A DNA stretch of 64,000 nucleotides from Pelomonas sp. Root1217 (GTDB lineage Bacteria; Pseudomonadota; Gammaproteobacteria; Burkholderiales; Burkholderiaceae_C): NCBI RefSeq assembly GCF_001425705.1, contig NZ_LMDC01000003.1:13309-77308 (forward strand), written 5' to 3'. The position numbers were made by a program, and so were the translations under genes. Positions 51,440 to 61,100 of the stretch are shown piece by piece (positions within the stretch are counted from its first letter, which is position 1; the number at the start of each line of letters is the position of its first letter). The notes beneath the pieces were generated by a model. The model was not told the DNA's origin and did no database searches. It saw only the letters and a list, made by a program, of their open reading frames with translations.

Positions 51440-53203
51440 ATGATTCGCCTCAACGTCACCACCTTCAACGGGCTGCCCGTGAGCCAGCCGCTGTCCGCCC
51501 AGTTCGACGAACTCGGCGGCGACATCGGCCGCGCGGAGACCAACCAGCTGGTGCTGCCCGACCCAGAGCGCACCATCTCGCGCGTGCATGCCCGCGTGCT
51601 GTTCCGCGCCAGCAGCGGTTTCGGCATCGTCGACCAGGGCAGCAATGCCATCAGCGTGAACGGCATCCAGCTCGGCAAGGGCCGCGAGGCGGCCATCAAG
51701 CCGGGCGACCAGATCCAGATCGGGGGCTATGTCCTCGTCGTCGAAGCCGGCAACCCCAGTGGCGCCGCGGCCGACCCCTTTGCCGACTTCTTCGGCATGG
51801 CACCGGCCACGGCCCTGACCCAGCCCGGCATTCGCCGTGACGTGGCGGCCGCCGACCCGCTCGGCCTTTTCGGCGGCCCCAATCCCCCTGCCCCGCCCGC
51901 GCCTGCCCCGGCATTCACCGCACCGCCGCCGCCCGCGGCGATGGGTGGCATCCCGGCCGATTGGGACCCCTTCGCGCCGGTGGCCGCGCCCAGGCAGGCG
52001 CCTGCGCCAACGCCCTCGGCCGGCGCGCGCGCCCTTGGCCTGGACCTGGGCGCCGGTGCACCGGCACCGCTGATCCCCGATCTGCCCGGCGCCAGCAGTG
52101 GCCGCGGTGCCGGCGGCGATTCGCTGGACATGCTGTTCGGCCTGGGCGCACCCACGCCGGCCAGCAACAACCCGCTGGCCCAGTCCCTGCTCGGCGAGGC
52201 CGTCGCCCAGCCCAATATGGCGGGCCATGCCGACCCGATGCAGGCCCTGGGCATGCTGCCCGCCGCAGCCGGGCAGGCGCTGCCGGACACGACCTCGGAG
52301 CTGAACCGGCCCTTCATTGCGCCCAACGCGCCGGCATCGTCGACGTCGACGGGCCAGCGGCCCCGGCCGCCGGCAGCCTCCATGGCGGCGCTGAATGCCC
52401 TCGATCCATCCGGCACGCTGTCGGGCGCCGTCGTGTCGTGGAACGACAGTGCCGGCGAGGGCCGCACCATCATCCGGGCGGGCAAGAAGCCCGAGGCCGC
52501 AGCGCCCGTGGCAGCGCCCGCCGCACCGCTGATGCCGCCGCCCCCGCCACCGGCCATGGCGGCGCCGGTCGCCCAGCACACGCCCGTGGCTTCAGGCCTG
52601 CCCGCCGATCAAGCCGCCCTGTTGGCTGCCTTCCGCGAAGGCCTGGGGATTCCCAACCTGCCAGCCGGTGGTCTCACGCCCGACTTCATGCGCCTGCTGG
52701 GCCAGCTCGTCCACGAGTCGGCGCGTGGCACGGTGGACCTGCTGGTCGCTCGTGCGGCCCTGAAGCGCGAAGTGCGCGCCGAGGCCACCATGATCGTCGC
52801 CAAGGAGAACAACCCGCTGAAGTTCTCACCCACGGCCGAGGTGGCACTCGGCCACCTGCTTGGGCCGTCGGTGCGCGGCTTCATCGAGCCCCATCGCGCC
52901 CTGCGCGACGCCTTCGACGACCTGCGCGCCCACCAGCTCGCCTTCCTGGCCGGCATGCGCGCGGCACTCGAAGGCCTCCTGCAGCGCTTTGACCCCGCCC
53001 AGCTGGAATCGCGGCTGACGCAGAAGTCGGTGCTGTCCAGCCTGCTGCCCGCGGCGCGCAAGGCCCAGCTGTGGTCGGTGTTCCAGAACGAATACCAGCA
53101 GATCGCCGGTGAACTGTCGGACGACTTCCACCAGGTCTTCGGGCGCGAGTTCCTGCGCGCCTATGAAGCGCAGCTCGACGCGCTTGAGCAAGAACAACGA
53201 TAG
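51440..53203 (+). CDS. tagH: T6SS FHA-domain regulator TagH (Fha)
   Basis: 587 aa. TagH/Fha binds phosphothreonine made by PpkA and triggers assembly. The FHA domain (about 1-100) has IGRAETNQLVLPDPERTISRV, HARVLF, then NGIQLGKGREAAIKPGDQIQI and GGYVLVVE. A long Pro/Ala/Gly-rich linker (about 105-390) leads to a helical C-terminal domain conserved in TagH: ADQAALLAAFREGLGIP, MRLLGQLVHESARGTVDLLV, NNPLKFSPTAEVALGHLLGP, and DDLRAHQLAFLAGMRAALEG. The phosphatase gene follows after 10 bases. This clear FHA-phosphatase pair with distant ppkA supports threonine-phosphorylation control. Confidence 0.92.
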   Translation: MIRLNVTTFNGLPVSQPLSAQFDELGGDIGRAETNQLVLPDPERTISRVHARVLFRASSGFGIVDQGSNAISVNGIQLGKGREAAIKPGDQIQIGGYVLVVEAGNPSGAAADPFADFFGMAPATALTQPGIRRDVAAADPLGLFGGPNPPAPPAPAPAFTAPPPPAAMGGIPADWDPFAPVAAPRQAPAPTPSAGARALGLDLGAGAPAPLIPDLPGASSGRGAGGDSLDMLFGLGAPTPASNNPLAQSLLGEAVAQPNMAGHADPMQALGMLPAAAGQALPDTTSELNRPFIAPNAPASSTSTGQRPRPPAASMAALNALDPSGTLSGAVVSWNDSAGEGRTIIRAGKKPEAAAPVAAPAAPLMPPPPPPAMAAPVAQHTPVASGLPADQAALLAAFREGLGIPNLPAGGLTPDFMRLLGQLVHESARGTVDLLVARAALKREVRAEATMIVAKENNPLKFSPTAEVALGHLLGPSVRGFIEPHRALRDAFDDLRAHQLAFLAGMRAALEGLLQRFDPAQLESRLTQKSVLSSLLPAARKAQLWSVFQNEYQQIAGELSDDFHQVFGREFLRAYEAQLDALEQEQR

Positions 53204-53213
53204 AAGGAGCCCC

Positions 53214-53963
53214 GTGCAAATCGAGCTCGCATTGATGTCGGAACAGGGCGGCCGCGACTACAACGAGGACGCCTGCGGCCACTGGCATTCCGAGCGCTAC
53301 CTGTGCTGCGTGCTGGCCGACGGCGCTGGCGGCCATGGCGGCGGCGACATCGCGTCCAAGCTCGCCGTCAGCCATGTGCTGCAGGGCTATGCCAGCCTGC
53401 CCGCCCACCACCCGCAGGCGCTGGAAGCCCTGCTGGCGGACACCAACCGCGAGCTGCTCGCCCAGCGCGCCGCCAACCCGCAGCTGCGCAATATGCATTC
53501 CACGGTGGTCGTGCTGTCCATCGACCTGCAGGAGCGCACCGCGCTGTGGGGGCACTGCGGCGACTCGCGCTTCTATGCCTTCCGCGATGGCGTTCTCGCC
53601 CAGCGCACGCGCGACCACAGCCTGGTGCAGTCCCTCATCGACGGCGGCCTGCTTGACGAGGCCGGTGCTCGGGTGCATCCCAAGCGCAGCGAGCTCTACT
53701 CGGCCCTGGGCACCCAGGGGGAGGACCTGCACATCAGCGTCGCGCCCCAGCCCTGGCCGTTGGAGGGTCGCGAGGCCCTGATGCTGTGCACCGACGGCCT
53801 GTGGGAATGGCTGACCGACGACGAGATCGCCATCGCCCTGTCTTTTGCGGTCGAGCCGCAAGCCTGGCTGAACGATCTCGGCCAGCGTGTGCGCCTGGCG
53901 GCGACCGACAAGCCCAACCACGACAACTACACCGCCCTGGCTTTATGGCTCAGGGACGACTAG
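53214..53963 (+). CDS. pppA: T6SS PP2C-type phosphatase PppA
   Basis: 249 aa from GTG 53214 with AAGGAG (53204-53209) five bases upstream. Dephosphorylates the FHA protein and reverses PpkA. The PP2C motifs are intact: GRDYNEDACG, VLADGAGGHGGGDIA (metal Asp), MHSTVVVLSID, GHCGDSRFYAFRDG, LCTDGLWEWLTDDE and HDNYTALALWL. Soluble, no signal. It follows tagH and is 9 bases before the PAAR-like gene, so all three should be co-transcribed. Confidence 0.93.
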   Translation: MQIELALMSEQGGRDYNEDACGHWHSERYLCCVLADGAGGHGGGDIASKLAVSHVLQGYASLPAHHPQALEALLADTNRELLAQRAANPQLRNMHSTVVVLSIDLQERTALWGHCGDSRFYAFRDGVLAQRTRDHSLVQSLIDGGLLDEAGARVHPKRSELYSALGTQGEDLHISVAPQPWPLEGREALMLCTDGLWEWLTDDEIAIALSFAVEPQAWLNDLGQRVRLAATDKPNHDNYTALALWLRDD

Positions 53964-53972
53964 GAGACCGTC

Positions 53973-54380
53973 ATGCCTCAACACGTCTGCAAGGGTGCGC
54001 AGTTGATGTGCACCTTCGGCTCCAAGCCAAGCGCGCTGGAAGTGCTGCCGCTGAACAAGATGAAGACCAGCAACCAGTTCGCGGCCAACATCATGGACAA
54101 CAAGCCCATGGTGAACATCCAGCCCTTCGGCCCGTGCAAGAGCATGGCCAACCCGACGGTCGCCGCCGCCACTGCGGCCGCCACGGCGGCGGCGCAGGGC
54201 GTGTTCACACTGACGCCCATGCCCTGCGTACCGGTCTTTCCCGCGCCCTGGGTGCCGGGTGCTCCCACCGTCATGCTGGCCAACATGCCGGTGCTGAACA
54301 ACACGTCCAAGCTGATGTGCGCCTATGCCGGCGTCGTCAGCATCGTGTCACCCGGTCAGATGACCGAGATGGTTCCGTAG
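53973..54380 (+). CDS. PAAR-like protein (DUF4280), T6SS spike tip
   Basis: 135 aa. Matches the DUF4280 PAAR-like layout: VCKGAQLMCTFGSKPSALEV, MDNKPMVNIQPFGPCKSMAN, PTVAAATAAAT, PMPCVPVFPAPWVPG, LMCAYAGVVSIVSPGQ. The conserved Cys residues (CKGAQLMC, GPC, PC, MC) suggest metal binding at the tip, as in PAAR. PAAR-like proteins sharpen VgrG and may link to effectors. It has no C-terminal toxin domain, so any cargo would bind separately. A strong terminator follows. Confidence 0.85.
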   Translation: MPQHVCKGAQLMCTFGSKPSALEVLPLNKMKTSNQFAANIMDNKPMVNIQPFGPCKSMANPTVAAATAAATAAAQGVFTLTPMPCVPVFPAPWVPGAPTVMLANMPVLNNTSKLMCAYAGVVSIVSPGQMTEMVP

Positions 54381-54398
54381 CCCTGTCGCCGCGATGGC

Positions 54399-54430
54399 AA
54401 AAGCCGCCCGCGGGCGGCTTTCTCTTTTTG
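54399..54430 (+). terminator. Rho-independent terminator after the PAAR-like gene
   Basis: A perfect GC-rich stem AAAGCCGCCCG / CGGGCGGCTTT followed by TCTCTTTTT. It closes the tssA-to-PAAR transcription unit and separates it from tssK, which therefore needs its own promoter. Confidence 0.88.
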
Positions 54431-54564
54431 GGCCGAGCGCTGGGCCGCTCCCGAGCCGGCCCGTGTGGCGATGTGCTTGCGGCTCAATGCCGCAAGCATC
54501 GCCGTCCCCCAGGGGGACCGGCTGGGTGAGCTCGCGTCCAGCGCGGCTCAACCGGACGAGGGGC
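54430..54564 (-). repeat. Dispersed repeat, copy 2 (inverted relative to 38259-38390)
   Basis: About 135 bases, in opposite orientation to copy 1. It sits in the convergent gap between the terminator and the end of the ompA-like gene. Its internal hairpin (GCTTGCGGC / GCCGCAAGC) is a better match here than in copy 1. It holds no open frame. Confidence 0.75.
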
Positions 54565-54566
54565 CT

Positions 54567-55127
54567 CTACTTCCGCCCGATCTCCACGCGACGGTTTTCG
54601 TCGGCATTGGGCTTGGCCGGGTTCTTCAAGTCCTTGGAGCCCACGCCTTCGATGACCAGCAGGGCCGGATCGGTGCCCTTGGCTACCAGGTAGTCGCGCA
54701 CCGACTCGGCGCGCTTGATGGACAGGGCCTGGTTGGCCTGCGGCGTGCCGGAAGCGTCGGCGTGGCCGATGACGCGCACCTTGCGATCGCTGTTCTTCTT
54801 GGTCTTGAGCACGTCGGCGAAGACGTCGAGCTGTTTTTTCAGCACGGCCGGCAGTTCGGCCGAGCCGACCTTGAAGGAGGTGGCCGGCAGCGAGTACTTG
54901 ATGGCCGGTTTGAAGCCCATGCACTTGAAGCCCGAAGCCTCCAGTTCCTTGCACTTGTCGTCAGGGAACAGGCCTTCGGCGATGGACTCGGCCGTGGGCA
55001 CGGTCTTGCCCAGGTCGACCGCGTCGGCAGCGGACGCCGCTGGAGGCGGAATCTCCGGCGTCTGGGCTGCCGCACTCAGGGTGAGACCGCACAAGGAAAG
55101 GATCAGGAGGGGGCGAAACTTCTTCAT
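54567..55127 (-). CDS. OmpA-family peptidoglycan-binding protein
   Basis: 186 aa. A Sec signal peptide (MKKFRPLLILSLCGLTLSAA) is followed by a short linker and an OmpA C-terminal domain at about 75-186: YSLPATSFKVGSAELPAVLK, VRVIGHADASGTPQANQALS, KRAESVRDYLVAKGTDP, and NRRVEIGRK with the conserved Asp and Arg that hold diaminopimelate. No lipobox is visible. It is the only gene pointing the other way inside the T6SS locus, divergent from tssK across about 175 bases. It may anchor the secretion envelope complex to peptidoglycan, though the TssL here already carries an OmpA domain. Confidence 0.87.
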   Translation of the reverse strand: MKKFRPLLILSLCGLTLSAAAQTPEIPPPAASAADAVDLGKTVPTAESIAEGLFPDDKCKELEASGFKCMGFKPAIKYSLPATSFKVGSAELPAVLKKQLDVFADVLKTKKNSDRKVRVIGHADASGTPQANQALSIKRAESVRDYLVAKGTDPALLVIEGVGSKDLKNPAKPNADENRRVEIGRK

Positions 55128-55302
55128 GTCGGACGCTCGTGTCGAGTCGGCGGGATGAACCGCTGACTGAGTGTCTGCCGCTGCCGATTAGTTCCCGACG
55201 GAGCGGGGAACCAAGCGCCGCCGCCAGTCACTCAGTGCCTGATCGCAGGCCGCCGTGGCTGCTTACCGTCTGTTTTTCTGCTCCATTGAGGCGATCCCAT
55301 CC

Positions 55303-56640
55303 ATGACCTGGCGTGACCGAGTGATCTGGACGGAGGGCATGTTCCTCCAGCCGCAGCACTTCCAGCAGCACGACCGCCACTGGGAGCACCAGTGGCGCCA
55401 ACGCCTGCAGCAGGCCGTGGCCTATGCCTGGGGCTTCGCGGCCCTGAGCCTGGACGAAGCCTCGCTCACCTTGGGCAAGGTCGGGCTGGCTTCGGCCCAG
55501 GGCCTGCTGCCCGACGGCACGGCCTTCTCCGCGCCCGGCGGCGACGCCGCACCCGCGGCCCTGGACATCCCTGCCGATGTCCGCAATGAGATCGTCGTGC
55601 TGGCGGTCACGCTGCAGCGCCCCGGTGTCGTCGAGACCGATGCCGAACAGGCCGCTGGCGCCATGGGGCCACGCTTCATGGCCGCCGAGGTCAATGTCGG
55701 CGACAGCAATTCCCAGCTCGACCGCGACGCGGCCCTGCAGATCGGTCGTCTCAACCTGCGCCTGATGCTGCAGCGCGACGCCGGCGAGGGCTATGCCACG
55801 CTGGGCGTGGCCCGCGTCGTCGAGCGCCGCGCCGACAACCGCGTCGTGCTGGACCCGAGCTTCGTGCCGCCGCTGCTGCACGCACCGGCCCACCCCGTGC
55901 TGGACGGTTATGTGCGCGAGCTCTGCGGCCTGCTGAACCAACGCGGTGAAGCACTTGCGGCCCGCCTGGCCGCTCCCGGCCGCGGCGGTGTCGGCGAGAT
56001 CTCGGACTTCCTGCTGCTGGAGGCCGTCAACCGCAACCAGGCCCTGTTCAACCACCTGCGCTCGGTGTCGCTGCTGCACCCCGAGCGGCTGTACAGCGAC
56101 TGCCTGACGCTGGCCGGCGACCTCGCCACCTTCCGTGACAGCCGCCGCCCGGCCGCCTACGCCGAGTATGTGCACGACGACCTCGCCGCCACCTTCCGGC
56201 CGGTCATCGACGACCTGCGCCAGTCGCTGTCCATGGTGATGGAGCAGACCGCCATTCCCATCGAGCTGCAGGACCGCGCCTACGGCGTGCGCGTCGCTCT
56301 CATCCCCGACGTGCAGCTGCAGCGCAGCGCCACCTTTGTGCTGGCCGTGTCGGCGCAGTTGCCCGGCGACGCGCTGCGGGCCCGCTTCCCCACCCAGGTC
56401 AAGATTGGCCCGGTCGAGCGCATCCGTGACCTCGTCAACCTGCAGCTGCCCGGCGTCACGCTGCGCCCGCTGCCGGTGGCGCCGCGCCAGATCCCGTACC
56501 ACGCGGGCCACAACTACTTCGAGCTGGAGACGCGCGGCAACGAGCTGTGGAAGCAGCTCGAAAGTTCGGGCGGCCTGGCCATGCACATCGCTGGCGAGTT
56601 CCCCGGCCTTGAGCTGGAGTTCTGGGCCATCAGAGCCTGA
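55303..56640 (+). CDS. tssK: T6SS baseplate protein TssK
   Basis: 445 aa. TssK joins the baseplate to the TssJLM membrane complex. The start at ATG 55303 gives MTWRDRVIWTEGMFLQPQHF, the invariant TssK opening. Later motifs: FLLLEAVNRNQALFNHLRSV, HPERLYSDCLTLAGDLATF, YVHDDLAATFRPVIDDLRQS, ERIRDLVNLQLPGVTLRPLP, QIPYHAGHNYFELE, and the end GLAMHIAGEFPGLELEFWAI. It begins the second T6SS transcription unit. Copy 3 of the CACAGAG repeat follows the stop. Confidence 0.95.
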   Translation: MTWRDRVIWTEGMFLQPQHFQQHDRHWEHQWRQRLQQAVAYAWGFAALSLDEASLTLGKVGLASAQGLLPDGTAFSAPGGDAAPAALDIPADVRNEIVVLAVTLQRPGVVETDAEQAAGAMGPRFMAAEVNVGDSNSQLDRDAALQIGRLNLRLMLQRDAGEGYATLGVARVVERRADNRVVLDPSFVPPLLHAPAHPVLDGYVRELCGLLNQRGEALAARLAAPGRGGVGEISDFLLLEAVNRNQALFNHLRSVSLLHPERLYSDCLTLAGDLATFRDSRRPAAYAEYVHDDLAATFRPVIDDLRQSLSMVMEQTAIPIELQDRAYGVRVALIPDVQLQRSATFVLAVSAQLPGDALRARFPTQVKIGPVERIRDLVNLQLPGVTLRPLPVAPRQIPYHAGHNYFELETRGNELWKQLESSGGLAMHIAGEFPGLELEFWAIRA

Positions 56641-56665
56641 ACGGCAACAACCATGAACTCCAAAG

Positions 56666-56741
56666 GCAACCACAGAGGCACAGAGACACGGAGGAATTCG
56701 CAGGATTGGCTTTCTCCGTGCCTCTGTGCCTCTGTGGTTGC
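56666..56741. repeat. CACAGAG palindromic hairpin repeat, copy 3
   Basis: Arms of about 29 bases (starting GCAACCACAGAGGCACAGAG and ending CCTCTGTGGTTGC) around a loop of about 15 bases. The left flank ATGAACTCCAAAGGC matches copy 1, and both continue with CATTT after the right arm. It lies between tssK and tssL. Confidence 0.85.
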
Positions 56742-56786
56742 ATTTTTCTTCGCACCCGCTGCATCGACTGCTGATCGGTCCGCCCC

Positions 56787-58118
56787 ATGAGCGATCCCAA
56801 CAACGACGACCCCTTTGCCGCCTTCGGGCAGGACCGCACCGTCATCAAGCCCAGCGCGGGCCGGGCGGCGATGACGGCGCCCCAGCCGCCGGTCCGGCCG
56901 GCCGCCCCCGCGGGCATGCCTGCAGGACCGATGGGCAAGGAAGCCCCGATGGCGCTGGAGGCACTGACCACTGCCAGCCTCAACCCGCTGGTGGCCGCTG
57001 CCATGCCGCTGCTGTCGGCCGCGCCGCGCGTGCGCCACAGCGCCCAGCATCCCAACCCCGCTGGGCTGAAGGAAGCGCTGGCCGAAGGCATCCGCGCCTT
57101 CGAGGCCAAGGCGCGCGCGGAAGGCCTGCCCAATGAACAGGTCATCGCCGGCCGCTACATCCTGTGCACGCTGCTCGATGAATCCGCCGCCAGCACGCCC
57201 TGGGGCGGCTCGGGGGCCTGGGCGTCGCAAAGCCTCTTGGTGCAGTTCCACAACGAGTCCTGGGGTGGCGAGAAGGTCTTCGCGCTGATGGCCAAGCTGG
57301 CCGAGAACGTGCCGGCCAACCGCAACCTGCTGGAGCTGCTCTACGTCTGCCTGGCCTTCGGCTTCGAAGGCCGCTACCGCGTCGTCGACAACGGCCGCGC
57401 CCAGCTCGACGGCGTGCGCGCCCGTCTGGCCCAGATGCTGCGCCAAGGCCTCAACCCCGACCCCGCCCTGTCGCCGCGCTGGCAGGGTGCCGAGCCCGGC
57501 GAGGGCGGCCTGCGCCAGAAGCTGCCTCTCTGGGTCATCTGGGCCGCCACGGCCCTGGTGCTGCTGCTCGTCTACATCGGCCTGCGCTTCAGCATCAACG
57601 GCGCCTCGGACTCGGTGTTCGCCACACTGCGCGGCTTCGACGTGAAGACCGCTGCCGTCGCCGCACCGACGCCGCCACCGGCCGCGCCGCGCCTGGCCGG
57701 CCTGCTGGACCTGGACGTCAAGGCCGGCCTGGTGCAGGTCAATGACCTCGCCGACCGCTCCATCGTCATCATCAAGGGTGACGGCCTGTTCAACCCCGGC
57801 AGCGCCGAGGTGTCGTCCGAGTTGCGGCCGCTGGTGCTACGCATCGGCGAAGCGCTGCAGCGCATGAAGGGCCAGGTGCAGATCACCGGCCACACCGACA
57901 ACCAACCCATCCGCTCGCTGCGCTTCCCGTCCAACTGGCATCTGTCGCAGGCCCGCGCCGAGGCCTTCCGCAACCTGCTGGCCGAGCGAGTCGAGATCGG
58001 CCGATTGCGCGCCGAAGGCAAGGCCGACGCGGAAGCCGTGGCCGACAACGCCACCCCCGCCGGTCGTGCCAAGAACCGCCGAGTCGAAGTCACGCTGATG
58101 GTGCAGGACGGCCGCTGA
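56787..58118 (+). CDS. tssL: T6SS membrane-complex protein TssL with C-terminal OmpA domain
   Basis: 443 aa. The cytoplasmic DotU part (about 60-240) has NPLVAAAMPLLSAAPRVR, AFEAKARAEGLPNEQVIAGR, YILCTLLDESAASTPWGG, SLLVQFHNESWGGEKVFALM, and LLELLYVCLAFGFEGRYRV. One membrane helix at about 246-267 (LPLWVIWAATALVLLLVYIG) leads to a periplasmic OmpA-like domain at about 330-443 (LFNPGSAEVSSELRPLV, VQITGHTDNQPIRSLRFPSN, KNRRVEVTLMV). This extended TssL anchors the complex to peptidoglycan. A Pro/Ala-rich N-terminal 50 residues is a flexible lead. Two bases separate it from tssM. Confidence 0.94.
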   Translation: MSDPNNDDPFAAFGQDRTVIKPSAGRAAMTAPQPPVRPAAPAGMPAGPMGKEAPMALEALTTASLNPLVAAAMPLLSAAPRVRHSAQHPNPAGLKEALAEGIRAFEAKARAEGLPNEQVIAGRYILCTLLDESAASTPWGGSGAWASQSLLVQFHNESWGGEKVFALMAKLAENVPANRNLLELLYVCLAFGFEGRYRVVDNGRAQLDGVRARLAQMLRQGLNPDPALSPRWQGAEPGEGGLRQKLPLWVIWAATALVLLLVYIGLRFSINGASDSVFATLRGFDVKTAAVAAPTPPPAAPRLAGLLDLDVKAGLVQVNDLADRSIVIIKGDGLFNPGSAEVSSELRPLVLRIGEALQRMKGQVQITGHTDNQPIRSLRFPSNWHLSQARAEAFRNLLAERVEIGRLRAEGKADAEAVADNATPAGRAKNRRVEVTLMVQDGR

Positions 58119-58120
58119 TC

Positions 58121-61100
58121 ATGAAGAAATTCCTGTCCATCCTGTTCCACCCGATCACCCTCGGGATCTTCGGCCTGCTCGTCATCTCGGCCCTGGTCTG
58201 GTGGGTCGGCCCGCTGATCGCCTTTGGCGAGCACCGTCCGCTGGACACCAGCTTCGCGCGCTGGATCGCGCTGGCCGTCGTCTGGCTGCTGGGCGGCCTG
58301 CGCCTGGTCTGGACGCAGATGCGCCGCCGCCGCATCAATGCCGCCCTCGTCAAGGGCATGGGCGGCGGCCCCTCGGCCTCTGCCAAGGAAGAGGCGGTGC
58401 TGCAGGAGCGCTTCACGCAGGCCCTGACGTTGCTGAAGAAGGCACCGGGCACCAAGAAGGGCCTGTTCGGCGGCAACTCGCTCTATGACCTGCCCTGGTA
58501 TGTCTTCGTTGGCGCGCCGGGCTCGGGCAAGACGACGGCGCTGCTGAATGCCGGCCTGAACTTCCCGCTGACGGAGAAGCTCGGCCAGGCCAGCGTGCGC
58601 GGCGTCGGCGGCACGCGCAACTGCGAATGGTGGTTCAGCGACGAGGCCGTCCTCATCGACACCGCCGGCCGCTACGCGACGCAGGACTCCGACAAGGAGA
58701 CCGACGCGTCGGCCTGGAACACCTTCCTCGACCTGCTGCGCAAGGCCCGCCCGCGCCGCCCCATCAACGGCGTGCTGCTGACCATCAGCGTGCAGGACCT
58801 GCTGGCCCTGCCGCCCGAGCAGCGCAAGGAGCAGGCCTCCCGCATGCGCGGCCGCATGCAGGAGCTGCAGCAGCGCCTGGGCGTGCGCGCGCCGGTCTAT
58901 GTGATGGTCACCAAGTGCGACCTGCTGGCCGGCTTCAACGAGACTTTCGGCCCCATGGGCAAGGAGGAGCGCGACCAGGTCTTCGGCTTCAGCTTCCCCG
59001 TCTCGATGGCACCCGGCGAGGAGACGCTGGCCAACTTTGGCAGCGAGTTCGCGTCGCTGGAGAAGCGCCTGCGCGAGCGCCTCATCGAGCGCATGGAGGC
59101 CGAGAGCGACACCCTCAAGCGCGCCACGCTGTTCGCCTTCCCGCAGCAGTTCGGCGGGCTCAAGGGGCTGCTCGGCGGCTACCTGGAAACCGTCTTCGGC
59201 GGCGGCGGCCCGCTGGACGAGCCGCCGCGCCTGCGCGGCGTCTACTTCACCAGCGGTACCCAGGAAGGCACGCCCATCGACCGCGTGCTCGGCGCGCTGG
59301 CTCGCACCTTCGGCGTCGAGCGGCGACTCACGCCACCCGCCGCGGCCAAGGGCCGCAGCTATTTCCTGAACCACCTGCTGCGCAAGGTCGTGTTCGTCGA
59401 GCAGGGCCTGGTGGGCCAGAACGCCCAGGTCGAGCGCCGCAGCGCGCGCTTGCGACTGGCCGGCCTGGCGACCCTGGGCCTCGTCACGCTGACGTTGCTG
59501 GTCGGCTGGGGCTTCAGCTACTTCGGCAACCAGCGCTACATCAGCGACATCGAGGCCAAGCTGCCGGCCCTGCAGGACACCATCAAGGCGCTGCCGCCCA
59601 CCAGCGGCAGCGACCCCTCGGCCCTGCCCGAGGCCTTGGCCGCCATCCGCGACGCGGCCCAGCCGCCCGGCTTCGCACTGGACAACCCGCCGCTGTCCCT
59701 GGGCTTCGGCCTGTTCCAGGGCGACAAGCTCGACGCTGGCGCCCAGGTCTCCTACCACCGCCTGCTGCAGCGCGGCCTGGCGCCGCGCGTCGCCGCCCGC
59801 CTGGAGGAGCGCCTGCGCACCGCCAACCGCGACAACCTCGAATTCGCCTACGAGTCGCTGAAGGCCTATCTGATGCTCTACACGCCCGAGCATCTGGACG
59901 CACCAGGCCTGCAGGCCTGGGTGGGCCTGGACTGGGACGCGAATCTCGAAGGCAGCCTCGGCGCCGAGAAGGTGGCGCTGCTGAAGAACCACCTCGACGC
60001 CCTGCTGTCGCGCGGTGCGTTTGAAGTGGCCCAGCCGATGGACAAGACGCTGGTGGCCAGCGTGCGCGAGATGCTGGGCGCCTACCCGCTCGAGTACCGC
60101 ATCTTCAGCCGGCTGCGCCGCGCCCAGATCGACGGCGACCTACCGCCCTTCACGGTCGCCGCCGCGGCCGGCCCGCAGAGCCCTAACGTCTTCGTGCGTG
60201 CCAGCGGCCTGCCGCTGACCCAGGGCATCCCGGGCATGTTCACCAAGGACGGCTACAAGAAGGCCTTCCAGACCTCGGTAGACAAGACCGCCAAGCAGCT
60301 CGCCGACGAGGAGGCCTGGGTGCTGGGCACCAACGCCGCCACCGCCAAGCGCCAGGCGGCTGACAAGACGCTGGTGGAGCGCGTGCGCCGCCTCTACCTG
60401 GAGGAGTACGTCAAGGTCTGGGACGCGTATCTCGCCGACGTGCGCCTCGTGAAGCTCAACGGCCTGGACCGCGGCATCGCCGTGTCGCGCCTGGTGTCGG
60501 CCGTGGACTCGCCGCTGGCGGCCTTCCTGCGCGCCGCGTCCAGGGAGACGACGCTGATCGACCCGGTCAGCAACGACAACAGCATCAACAAGGAGCTGAA
60601 CAAGCGCGCCGATGACGCCGTCTTTGCCAAGGGCGGCGAGCTGGCCCGCCTGGCCGGCAACCAGGCCAAGGCACCGACGTCCATCTCGCGCGACGGCCCG
60701 CTGGAGAAGATCGTCGACGACCACTTCGCCGCGCTGCGCCGCCTGGTGACCGGCACGCCACCGCCTCTGGACGACGTGATGAAGATGTTCAACGAGGTCT
60801 ATGTGCAACTCAGCGCCGTGCAGGAAGCCTTGAAGAGCAAGTCACCGCCGCCTGCCGGTGGTGGTGGCGGCAAGCTCAAGGCCGCTGCCGGCCAGCAGCC
60901 CGAGCCGCTGCGCGGCGCGCTGGAGACACTGGCCGAGGCCGCCGACAACCAGAGCCGCCTGGTGGAGCGCCAGAGCCTGACCGGCGAACTGCAACCGGTC
61001 AGCGAGTTCTGCTCGCGCGCCATCGCCGGCCGCTACCCCGTCGCGCAGGGTTCCAAGGTCGACGTGCTGCCGGAAGACTTCGGCCAGTTCTTCGCCCCCG

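Noticed and set aside
45497-56741. Short CACAGAG repeats looked briefly like a CRISPR array
   Set aside because: The heptamers are contiguous inside palindromic arms, there are no unique spacers of constant size, and no cas genes are present.
57572-59992. Minus-strand open frame of about 800 codons opposite tssL and tssM
   Set aside because: Antisense shadow without any domain; tssL and tssM are intact on the other strand.
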